Of a stretch of 63,059 nucleotides of DNA, positions 23,270 to 33,095 are shown piece after piece. The translations under genes were made by a program, and so were the position numbers. Positions within the stretch are counted from its first letter, which is position 1, and each line of letters begins with the position of its first letter. Under the pieces are notes generated by a model. It ran no database searches. It saw only the letters and a list, made by a program, of their open reading frames with translations, and was not told the origin of the DNA. The DNA lies in NCBI GenBank assembly GCA_002812745.2, contig NCSJ02000249.1:1-63059 (forward strand). Reading direction: 5' to 3'. This DNA is from Scytalidium lignicola. Its lineage: Eukaryota; Ascomycota; Leotiomycetes.

Positions 23270-23632
23270 AAATGATGTATATTTGTTGTCTTGGCGAAGT
23301 ACTGGTCTGTGCTGACCAGACGTGACTCAGTTACTAACTGGTCAAATATCAGTTTATATGATTTTTACTATTTAAGTTATAATCATATGTAATTGGATTT
23401 ACGTTAAAATACTAATTATTTAACGTTAGAAATGCTCTATAATTACAGCAGCCTTCAGGCTGTTAATGCCCTGTAATTATAAGGCACTTCAGGCATCCCA
23501 CTCACTAAAAGGCCTGTAACTTCTAATAACTTAACACAGTTGTTAACTAGTTAATAACTGGTAAATGATCGGTCAACACAGACTAAAACGCATGGACAAG
23601 TATTTCGCCAAGACAACAAATATACATCATTT
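23270..23632. mobile_element. MITE-like element, 363 bp, about 38-bp TIRs
   Basis: The left end AAATGATGTATATTTGTTGT continues CTTGGCGAAGTACTGGTC and is repeated inverted at the right end with two mismatches over 38 bp. Weaker symmetry continues inward (GCTGACC/GTTGACC, AACTGGT/ACCAGTT). The interior is AT-rich and non-coding. No clear target duplication is seen outside the ends. Structure and size suggest a non-autonomous DNA transposon. Confidence 0.8.
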
Positions 23633-23823
23633 GGTCCCAACCGCGGAGAACCCCTTCTGGAACAAGTGAGGAGAGAAGGTTCGCAGCGAGCTGGTGTTTA
23701 CTATGTAAAATAGATGGATATATAGGGCTATGAAAATAAAGAAATATTGTTTTTTTAATATTCTTAGCCCGTCATTATCTATAGAGGTAACACAAGTTAT
23801 AAAAGGCTTTTTAGAGTACGTTA

Positions 23824-25055
23824 TTATGACCCAGCTGTTAGTTTAACTGTGGATGGAATGATAGCGGAACGGATCTGTTTCTTCTGATCTCGACAGTTTT
23901 TTATAAGCTCACCAAGGACTGCATCCTTCTTATTGAATATTTTGCCCATTCCTGTTATGCATTTCGATAGAGACACCGTCATGACCAAGCAGTCCCGATC
24001 GCCTCCTTCTAAACTTTGAAATGCCTCCTGGGGGTAACTGACGCCCTGCAGGATCTGGTGAGAAGCGGGCGAGGGATCTAGCGTCTCTCCCCACTTCCGA
24101 CGAGCCGCACGACTAATTAATCCTAGATCACGACGGATTATCTGCATCTGCTTCCCGTTCTTACGCTGGTTCTCGTGGTGGATGCAATTGAGGAAACGAA
24201 GCAATTTAGCAGCTTCGGCCATGCCTTTGGCAGCCATGTTCCAAGTTGCCTTCTAACCCTTCTCATGGATACCCCGCAGCCTGCTTGAGAAAGCCCTGGC
24301 GGTACACACACAGCTAATCCGAACAGCATCCTTTCTCTCAAGAGGTGATATTGTAAGAAAAGTCTCGAGGAGATCAATTAAGCTATCATTACACCCTCCG
24401 TTATTTAGGGATCCATGCAGCACCTCAACAAACCTTGAGACATAGTCTGGAGACTCAGGAGCCGGTTCGCTTTGTTGAGACACCAGGACTTGGAGTATGC
24501 GACAGATATTCCAGAATGAAGCCATCATGTGTGGACTGGAGTGACTTGCAGCAGTAACAAGCTCTTCGAAAATATTTTGATCAAGAACCTCTTCAATGAT
24601 CTTCCGTAGCTCTTTCTTCCTGCGGGATCGAGCAAAAGCCTCTTTCGGTTTAACACCCACAACGAACTTCTTGTCTTGAGCAAGGGAATATGTATCCTGG
24701 CAGCGGCTCAGGATGTTTTGCCACTGCCATTCTGTTTGAAACTGCTGTTCATTTTCATTTAAGTCAAATGCAAAGTTGGATCTCCGGCTGCTCTTGGAAT
24801 CAAAGAACCCCTTGATATATTTGTCAGTGAAGAGAAGCAATGACGTCTGACTTTCATATAAATGAGGGCAGAGCGACCGTGGTACAGCATTGTAGAAGAG
24901 TGTTACATAGTTAGGATAAGGATTGTATTTGCCCGCGATCTTGTTAGGGCGTGTGTGTCCTGTGCCATTGTGTTTCTTAGTCCTTGTGTTTTCCGTCCCT
25001 TTGAGGATCCTTGTATTTTCTGGCAGTCTCGTAGTTTCTACCTTCTTCTGTTAAA
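23824..25055 (-). pseudogene. unrecognised gene, 3' part, with in-frame stop
   Basis: A minus-strand frame is open from about 25047 (ETTRLPENTRILKGTENT) through NPYPNYVTLFYNAVPRSL and FDLNENEQQFQTEWQWQN to a TAG at 24253-24255. The same frame then continues as KATWNMAAKGMAEAAKLLRF to the stop at 23824. Composition is protein-like throughout. There is no in-frame ATG at the 5' end, and acceptor-like TTTAACAG (before 25047) and GATCAG (before 25055) suggest it is a downstream exon of the segment at 25129-26153. A donor CAG|GTGAGC at 25128 would fit, but the phases only agree for an acceptor that brings in another stop. I do not recognise the family. The stop at 24253 has no plausible intron around it. 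Confidence 0.55.
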
Positions 25056-25128
25056 CTGATCTTCACTGTGGAATCTTTTTTTTAGCAAGTATTAGGAAAC
25101 TAAGATCTGTTCTCCAGATAGCGCTCAC

Positions 25129-26153
25129 CTGCGGCGGAAATTATAGAGAAAATCCAGGATCATCATTGCCTCCTCCAGTGTGCAGCTATGTTTATTGACT
25201 AATTGTTCGAATATCGGTGCCATTAGTTCCCAATCCTTGTCCTTGTCCCTGTCCCTATTCCTATGCTTAGGCACCCTTTGGCTTTTACCTCCTGAATTGG
25301 GAATCAGCTGGTGTTCCGGCGCCTCTGTGACTAATGACTCGGAGTGGCTGGAGGCCTTGATAGCAAACCCAATCTCTGTGTCATCTATTCTGAGATTTAT
25401 ACCGATGTCATCTGCTATGGCCATTTGATGATTATTCGTGACCAAATATCCATGGCCTTCGATTTGGCCAGAATCAGCCAGAGAGTGTAATCCGGAAACC
25501 TGATCCTGGATCAGATTTATTGATTGCTGAACAAAATTTTCGGTTGATATAACTGGATCTGGGATTTAGAATCTAGTTGTAAATCCGAACCCATAGCTTT
25601 CATGAATGTTGCTTGCAAAGCTTAAACGGTTGGAGAATGTGATCTCCTCATCGATGGTGGCCGTAGTGCTAGGGTTGGGGAGGTGGCAGAAGGTATCACT
25701 AGGCTGAACACTGAGGATGGTAAAGGAGTCTGACACTAGATCTACGATATTAAGCTAATTGCCACTGTAAATATAGTCTCCATTTTCGAGAGATGTAGTA
25801 GCATCGACAAGCAACGGTAAGGTATTGCTATCTATATTAGACAGGATAACTGAAGGATCCCAAGACTCAAGTGGAACTTGGGCTGCAGAATAATTGAAGG
25901 GAATGCAGTACTCCATAGAAGGTCTGATGCCCATCAGAGGGTTTGAGGATAAGTCTATATCAGTACTTGGAATATTAAGAAGTGCATCTTGGAGAGTAAC
26001 GCTAGAAGCCTGTGTATTGAAGAGAATGCCACTCGTCCCACCGATGAAGTTTGGGTTAAGGGAGCTCCTATCAACATCCCATTCTACAACTTCATCAGGT
26101 GGTATGTATTCGTTATTAGGACTTAGCCCAGATGGCAAAAGGGGGTTATTCAT
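25129..26153 (-). pseudogene. unrecognised gene, 5' part, with two in-frame stops
   Basis: ATG at 26151-26153 (MNNPLLPSGLSPNNEYIPPD) opens a single frame running over 1 kb to LDFLYNFRR, where a good donor (CAG|GTGAGC) lies. It is interrupted by TAG at 25755-25757 and a TAA near 25565; sense continues unchanged on both sides (GDYIYSGN / LNIVDLVSDSF; GFGFTTRF / IPDPVISTENF). The encoded protein is acidic, low in Lys/Arg except for a KHRNRDRDKDKD run, and looks partly disordered. No known domain is seen. The most likely reading is a recently inactivated gene together with 23824-25055. It shares a 704-bp intergenic region with the divergent gene at 26858. Confidence 0.55.
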
Positions 26154-26301
26154 GTTGCTACGGTAAAGTTGGAATTATGCAGCAGGAGATGATGGATTTG
26201 AACACAACACGACATCTTAGGTATTAAACACTTGCCAGAATTCTTTTGACAGAGTGGAGTCGACATTTCGGGGTGCTATTCAATTTATGTGATTGGGCGG
26301 G

Positions 26302-26482
26302 ACTAAAGTGCGCATAAAACCTGCATTTGGCGTATTTCCTCATCAGCTCACCGACTCCACCTAGACGCAATCATTGGCTTGCAAGATCAACTGCTGGACG
26401 CTCTGGATGGATTCATGCAATACACTCTGTACATGTGCGGCTGAAGTCGACTTCTATTCGATATTAGTCGGCGCACTTTAGT
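26302..26482. repeat. inverted repeat ACTAAAGTGCGC in divergent promoter region
   Basis: ACTAAAGTGCGC at 26302-26313 is perfectly repeated inverted at 26471-26482, 157 bp apart, in the 26154-26857 intergenic region. It could be the TIRs of a small MITE (181 bp) or paired binding sites. No target duplication is obvious. The remainder of this intergenic region shows no gene. Confidence 0.6.
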
Positions 26483-26857
26483 TGCCAAGTCTGTTGTATT
26501 GATATATCATTTGCCAACAGGAAGTAAGGCTTTCACCAAGTTGCTGCAATTCTATTCTTCGCCAGCTAACAGCAAGTCTCTATCTAATTCTTTTGATATC
26601 ACTTGTTGCTAAGATGGGCGTTTTTGGATGTTGCGTAACAGACCCCCTAGATCTTAGCTGCTTAGCTTGGAGTTTAATGGTAAGTGTTATTAACCTCTAT
26701 CTCGTGTCGCTGGGATGAATATAATATAGGCAGTATTCTATAAATACTAGCTGAGCTCCGTGGCTACATACAGCTTCAATAAGCACACCTTCATCTCAAA
26801 TTTCACATATTTAAGGCCTCAATCTTTCGTGTTCCCACCACTACATCGCTCTAGGAA

Positions 26858-28147
26858 ATGTCTCAATCAAAAGTATCACCCAAGCTATCCAAGTCAGAGA
26901 AATCCCATATTTCTAATCAGCCTCCAAGTGGTGGTGTAAACGCTGTTTTGAAAGATGTGATTGCCCTGCATGGCAACCCAAGGGCACTGATTATGACCGT
27001 TGTCACTCCAGAGGAAGAAGAGGAAGTCAAAAGGCTATTCAAGGACAGCAGAAAGCTTAGTACGTACCATTATTAATACATTTTATAGATCATATACTTC
27101 CTGAATACCAGTTTCTATCTCTATACTTCGTTCTCTACTTGATCAAAGAATCTAGAGTACATTTTTCACATTGAGCGAATACTACTATTATAGAGGTAAA
27201 CTAATCATTATCATTGGGTTGTAGCGCGGTCGCCATCTAGAATCGTTGTCACTACACCGGAGAGACTCCAAGACGACGTAAATGAGATTGAATCAGAGGC
27301 TAGATCAGAGGTGGAATCAGATGTTGAATCAGAGAGCGAATCGGATGTCGAACCGGAGGATAAAACAAAATACAGCACGTTCCATCTCCTGGCCAGCCCA
27401 ACTGTCGAGTATATCTCATAAAATATTGGTAAAATAGCGACTGCATTGTATGTTGCTGTTTGTGGTGGCTTCAGGTATGCCAACATATTGAGGATTGGAA
27501 GCAAGTCAACCTTCTGCGGCTGGAATTACCCCCGCTGGTGCATGCGCCCAAATGCTATCAATAATTATAAACTGGACTACTCGTCAGGATGTGCCGTAGA
27601 TACCACAGACGGTCCAGAAGAGGGCATGCGTGTGCTCAGCCACTCAAGAGCGGAATTTTCAACGTCAGAGGAAAATATGGATGAAATCAAGGAGAAATGT
27701 CATGAATTGACAAAATGCATGCTGAAGGAATCAGAGGCCGCCACAAATCGTGACACGCCAAAAAGTCTTGCTGAAGTTTCTTCTCCAACACCCACCCCTG
27801 ACAAGACAGAGACCTGGTTCGAAAAGTGGAAGGGCCTACTTGCTGTCATCATAGGTGGCGGAGCTGGTTGTGCAGCAGGCGGTGGTTTCATGCACTTTAG
27901 CGCTGCGGGCATTACTATCAAAGGGCCTTTTGGCCTCAGCATGGCTGCCGGATATGCTAACTGTACACTAGGCGGTGCTTGCGCTGTGGGAGTTGGAACA
28001 GCTGTTGTCGCAGGATTGCTAGTTTATTTCATACCTTGGGATCAAGTGTTTGATTTTATCCGTCGTCAACTCAGTAAGATCTGGAATCATGTTCGCGATA
28101 CAATCACTTGGATTTGGAAGCGTCTCACCGCATTAGTGGGATGGTAA
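26858..28147 (+). CDS. unrecognised acidic protein with glycine-rich membrane region
   Basis: Three exons: 26858-27059, 27225-27408 and 27475-28147 (introns of 165 and 66 nt, GTACGT..TTGTAG and GTATAT..TTCAG), frame-consistent, 352 residues. ATG at 26858. Residues about 45-66 (RALIMTVVTPEEEEEVKRLF) and 70-88 (PSRIVVTTPERLQDDVNEIE) look like two copies of one motif, the boundary between them lying near intron 1. An acidic repeat tract follows (SDVESESESDVEPED). A Cys/Trp-containing middle (STFCGWNYPRWCMRPN) comes next. The C-terminal third holds two hydrophobic Gly/Ala-rich segments, about 250-268 (LLAVIIGGGAGCAAGGG) and 290-315 (ACAVGVGTAVVAGLLVYFI), with GxxxG-like spacing, and ends in an amphipathic, Trp-rich tail. 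I do not recognise a family. A membrane-inserting role is inferred only from composition. It neighbours a HET gene. Confidence 0.7.
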
Positions 28148-29193
28148 ATAGTCGTCGTTGGTCTTGTCATTATGTCTTCAATCCTATTTTAAATTTACGT
28201 GGTACTCGGTGATCATTCTTTGACATTCAAAATATATTTAGTTGGCCTCCTTTTAACTACCGTATTGAATCAGTATTCAGTCATATGGGACAGGCTGCTG
28301 AAGAATGTCATCGTACCAGTTTGACTGGAGCCTTCCTGGCATCGATATATATATGGACGTGATAAGGTAACAACACTCTTCACCATTTTACCACCATAAA
28401 GCCATTCTATAATACTTGAGCCTGCTGTTTGTTTCGTTTCACAACCGAAGCTTCCGATCTCTTAAGACTTTTTCCATTTATATCCAAACCCACTCCACTG
28501 TGACTCCTAGCCAAGTCCCTATGATTTATTCAGCTCGAACAGAATTTTTCTTTTTGAAGATACAGCTATTTTAATCCCAATTAGGGGTGCTGATGAAAAG
28601 ATCAACCCTCAGCTATGTCTGTTCCCTTACTGTCTCATGTCCGAGCTAGTAAAACAGCTCTTATAAGTATAAGTTATTTCAAGTTTTACGATTTGAATTT
28701 GTTTCTTCTTCTCTTTGATTATCTTTTTACTATGGATTCCTTTGCTAATAGTAAGATCATAGAATATTAGTATAGAAAACCGTGTCCTAAAGCTCGAGGA
28801 GTCTTTACAGGTACCCGATTAGGAATAGTCAAATACAGAATATACAACCTACCCTTAGCTGGGGTGCTTCCCGCATCGTAAAGAAATGTCTTTTGATAAT
28901 AATCGATACGGAAATTGCAGCTGTATCTCACTACAGAGTGTATTTGGCCGTTTTGTAGGTAGCTTCCTAATAACTTAGACCTTCTCGGTGATTTCATTCC
29001 AACAACTAGACACTGCTGCCGTCGGGAATGAGTCAGTGATGCTTACGGCAGATCATCTTCATATTTTGCGGGTCCAGATGTGCGTGGCACTATCTGTAGT
29101 TGTCATTCTAGCAGGAAAAGATATTGGCTCATTCTCTTGCGTGAGATGGCTTACATTCAGGCGCTTTCAGATGTTATATGTCATATGTTAACA
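28148..29193. other. intergenic, no gene seen
   Basis: Downstream of the glycine-rich protein gene. Short frames on both strands overlap and carry no motif. The right edge meets the MITE at 29194. Confidence 0.45.
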
Positions 29194-29583
29194 TAATTCC
29201 TGGTCTGGTCGATCACTGAAATTTACCGCAAAATCGAGCAAAATCACCTCCTAGCAAACTCAACAACCATAGAGTTTTGCAACTTTATATTTTGCAAGAT
29301 AATAGAATAGCCTAATTTAATTTCAAATATCGGGTCTTTTTATTCTTCAAAAACTTACCATATTGTTATATATGATTTTAGGCCTTAAGACCAACGTTAA
29401 GTGATTATACAACATAAACTATCAATGCTAATTATATATAAATTTGTAAATTTATTATATAACAATCGGAAAATTTATATTTGAAATTTTCGTTATATTT
29501 AATGATGTGGTTGTTTGGTTTGCTAGGAGGTAGTTTTGCTTGGTTTTGCGGTAAATGTCAGTGATCGACCAGATCGGGAATTA
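29194..29583. mobile_element. MITE-like element, about 390 bp, about 75-bp TIRs
   Basis: The left arm TAATTCCTGGTCTGGTCGAT runs on through CACTGAAATTTACCGC, AAAATCGAGC and CACCTCCTAGCAAAC to about 29270. The right arm (about 29509-29583) is its inverse with scattered, mostly transition, differences. The interior is AT-rich (over 200 bp) and non-coding. Symmetry outside the ends (TTAACAT/ATGTTAA) blurs the exact boundary, so no target duplication is claimed. Confidence 0.75.
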
Positions 29584-30924
29584 CGTGATATGTTAATATG
29601 CCGTCTGCTAATATGCCGTCTGCTACTGTTTAGTTGGATTCAGTCGAATTGGATCAGCCACTTGACTGTAGATTGGCTGTATGGGCCACTGTAGGCTCCG
29701 TGAAAATCTGGTGCTTCGGAATATAATTGATCCAATCCCGTTGATTTCCACAGAAGTCTCGCCCACAAATGCAGGCCGATTCAGTTTGGGGCATGTCCTC
29801 CCGACGCAAGCTTCAAACCATCCCCCATCTCATCTCATCTCCACCAGTTTTCTTAAGCTTCGGCCATTTGCAGATCTTTACCAGATGTTGTGTTGAATTC
29901 GTTCGGTCGTGGTCAAGCAAGCAACAGGCCCAGATCAGCACTTTCTCTTCTGCTCGAAACAACCACACGACAATAACATTGAGCGCTTTTTATCCCCCGT
30001 ATTGCTCCGTTCCTCCTTGCGCCTGCAACGCGGTGAGACCATATTCAATCCCCCGACTTCTGTTTCTGCACCATGCTGTGTATGCCACGCTCCAGAAACA
30101 TTTCCAGATCCTGTGTGTTCTTCGGCGACCCCGCGTCTAATGCAACCCTCAATCTTGCGAATATGCCATCACCCCCTGGATCAGATGGATCGACGCCCGG
30201 AAAAGCGCAGAAATGAATGCACCGAATTGAACCCTCTCCCTCGTGATGATCCTCGTTGGAATTATCGCCGCTGACACAACAAGTCCATCGCGGAAGTCTA
30301 CCGACCACCAGCGCCCATTGGGGAAGATTTCGCCGCCAAGAGCCCCTTGGGGTGTGTGCGGGGGAAGCCCTGGGTGGATGCGATCAGACCCTCCGCCTCC
30401 AACGGTTGGCTGCAAAGCTTGATTGCTGCAGCGATGCACACCGCGGCCTTCCTGAGAGGGAGAAGTGTCGCGATGCTGGTTTGTTGGTGGTCGGGGTTCG
30501 ACCCTTCGTCATGCGCAAAGAATCGACAGACCTTGGTGGGGATGTGGCCATGGATGTAAGTCATGGATGGTGCCCTTGGTCTCGCTCACGGTTGGGTGAG
30601 TACAAGTATGATCTGTCGCGCGCAGGAAAAAAAAAGAATTTTAAGCTGTGTCGTCTGCCTCCTAGAGGATCATCGTTCTTCTCTCTGTGCTTGTGATTTG
30701 ATTTTCCAGACGTTGACCTCAGATACTTTTGCCGTGCGGAGGTCCAGGATTGAAGATTCCTTACTTTTCTGAAGGTGCCTGAAGGTACGAAGATACATGC
30801 CTCTATGCATGCTTTTGTGCAGAGATAGCTGAGAATTGGCAACAGATTTCGAGACCATTCAAGCAGTATCTGTCAAGAATAGCTCTCTCCATCCAAGACT
30901 CCAGACGAACAACAGCAACTAACC
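29584..30924. other. 1.3-kb non-coding region upstream of the MFS gene
   Basis: The part from 30230 to 30600 is more GC-rich than its surroundings and carries overlapping frames on both strands (for example 30256-30696 plus). None shows a recognisable motif, so I treat it as promoter or 5' leader. A poly-A run (AAAAAAAA) lies near 30630. Confidence 0.4.
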
Positions 30925-32804
30925 ATGGGATTCCTCTCAAAATTTGGGAAGCCAGTGTCTTCGACAGCCACAGACACCGCTGCTGTCACGGCCGTTTCCC
31001 AGTTAAACACTGAGAAGACAACAGACTCTCAGCTTGAGCGCGGTCCTGATAACAATGTTGTGACCAGCGTTCATATCACGCCTGAGATGGAGGCACGCGT
31101 CGTGCGCAAGTTGGATAAGCATCTTCTTCCACTTGTCATGGGACTTTGTATGTGCTTCATCCGCCTATTTATTTCATTTTTAAAAAACCCCTCTATTCTG
31201 GTAAACTGGTGTACTAACAATGGCAAAATAGATCTCCTGGCCTACCTTGATCGATCTAATATCGGGTAAGTCACCTAATTTTTGGAAGACAAGATGCAGC
31301 CAGGAATACAAGGACAAGACACTGACAAATATCGCGGGATAGAAACGCCAAAATAGCTGGCATGCAAACAGATCTCAATCTCTCGAGCGACAACTATCAA
31401 TGGCTGCTCACAATCTTCTATATCTCCTACATCGTCTTCGAATGGTTTGCCCTTATGTGGAAAGTCGTTCCTCCGCACATGTGGGCCGCTTTCTGCGTCG
31501 TCGGCTGGGGAACCGTCGCGACTCTTCAAGCAGCCACCTTTTCCTTCAGTGGTATGATGGCCGTACGCTTCTTCCTAGGACTATTTGAAGCCGGCTTTGG
31601 ACCTGGTATTCCCTACCTTCTCTCATTCTTCTATTTGAGACATGAAATCGGTGTGAGAATCGGTGTCTTCCTTTCGGCTGCCCCTCTAGCGACGTGTTTC
31701 GCTGGCGCATTGGCATATGGCATCACCTCTGGCTCAGGACACCCCGTTGCAAATTGGAGAGTCCTATTTATGGTGGAGGGACTCCCCACATTCGTGGTGG
31801 GAATTGCAACATGGTTCCTTATGCCCGATAGTGCCAATACGGCAAAGTTCCTCACCGAAGAAGAGAGGGTAGTAGCAAGAGCTCGTGGCGTGAGACAGGT
31901 CGGTGACGAGGAGGCTCATCGGGTGGGCCATATTAGAAGGAAGCATATTGGTGTTGCATTGCTAGATCTAAAGGTATTTCCCCTTCTCTTTACTGCTCGC
32001 TCCACCCTCCTTCCTCTCAACCTAGTCATTCCGCCTTTTAACCTCAATCCACCCAACTCCCCTAAGAAACCTCCTGAATAGACCAAAACGTTGAGAAACA
32101 CACCAAACTAACGCATATCCCACCGCAAACAGAACTGGCTCACTGCCCTAATGTACTTCTCCTGCAACGTTTCCTTCGCCTCCCTCCCCGTCTTCCTCCC
32201 CACCATCCTCGACGAAATGGGCTTCTCCGCAATCCAAGCCCAAGGCCTCTCCGCACCCCCCTACTTCCTCTCCTTCCTCATCGTAATCGCCTCAACCTAC
32301 ATCGCAGACCGCACCCAACAGCGCGGTCTCACAATCATAATTCTCTCCATCGTCGGCGCCATCGGATACATCATGCTCGCCACCACATCCCGCACCGGAC
32401 CACGCTACACCGGAGTCTTCCTCGCCGCGGCCGGGATTTTCCCCTGCATTGGGAATATCTTACCTTGGGTGTTGAATAACCAGGGTAGTGATACGAAGAG
32501 AGGAACGGGTATTGCGATTCTTAATATTGTCGGCCAGTGTGGACCGTTGTTGGGGACGCATATCTACCCTGGTAATCAGGGACCCTATTATCGCGAGGGG
32601 ATGTGGATCTGCGCGGCGTTTATGCTGTTCAATGGGTTCTTGGCTTTGACTCTACGGACGCTGTTGGTATGGGAGAATAAGAAGTTGGATGCTAAGTATG
32701 GGGCTGTGGGTGCTACTGCGGAGTTGGATGAGAAGGTTGAGGGTGGTGGCGCGGCTGGTGTGGGAGATGAGAATGATGGGCCGAGATTTAGGTATATTCT
32801 TTGA
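30925..32804 (+). CDS. MFS transporter, Dal5/allantoate-permease (ACS) type
   Basis: Four exons: 30925-31147, 31232-31265, 31343-31973 and 32133-32804; introns of 84, 77 and 159 nt; 519 residues. ATG at 30925 in good context (AACCATGGG). The N-terminus is hydrophilic; then RVVRKLDKHLLPLVMGLYLLAYLDRSNIGNAKIAGM matches the ACS-family first helix and loop. About 12 membrane helices follow, with NYQWLLTIFYISYIVFEW, the RFFLGLFEAGFGPGIPYLLS motif and LNNQGSDTKRGTGIAILNIVGQCGPLLGTHIYP, all hallmarks of anion:cation symporters. Family members carry allantoate, nicotinate, pantothenate and other small organic anions across the plasma membrane; the substrate here cannot be told. Exon 4 starts with an unusually C-rich codon choice (32140-32440) compared with the rest. 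It is convergent with the eisosome gene, 291 bp apart. Confidence 0.92.
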
Positions 32805-33095
32805 AGGGATATTTTTACATTGGGCGGCCGAATTTCAATTTTTGGTTAGTGCTAGTTAAGGTACCTATGAAAAACTAGGAATACAGATATGAATAGCATT
32901 TGACGTTTCTTACAAAAAGAGAAAGACAGACAGCTCAGTGCGAAAGACTTGACGTCGGACCCGACTCATTAGAAAACACTTATGACCATATCAAAACAGT
33001 CAAGAATAAAGAAATCATAAAACCCATCCATCATACGTTAACACCTCATTTGCCTTGGAATGAGAGCAGCATATTACCCGTGCTTCTCACTCGAT

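Noticed and set aside
23270..23632. TA or 8-bp target duplication for the MITE
   Set aside because: Flanking bases TACCG and GGTCC do not form a convincing duplication.
24240..24270. intron removing the TAG at 24253
   Set aside because: The only GT...AG pair around it is about 20 nt, too short for a fungal intron, and other pairs break the frame.
30256..30696. possible gene upstream of the MFS transporter
   Set aside because: Overlapping frames on both strands, no motif, Cys/Trp-rich low-quality composition. More likely promoter or leader sequence.
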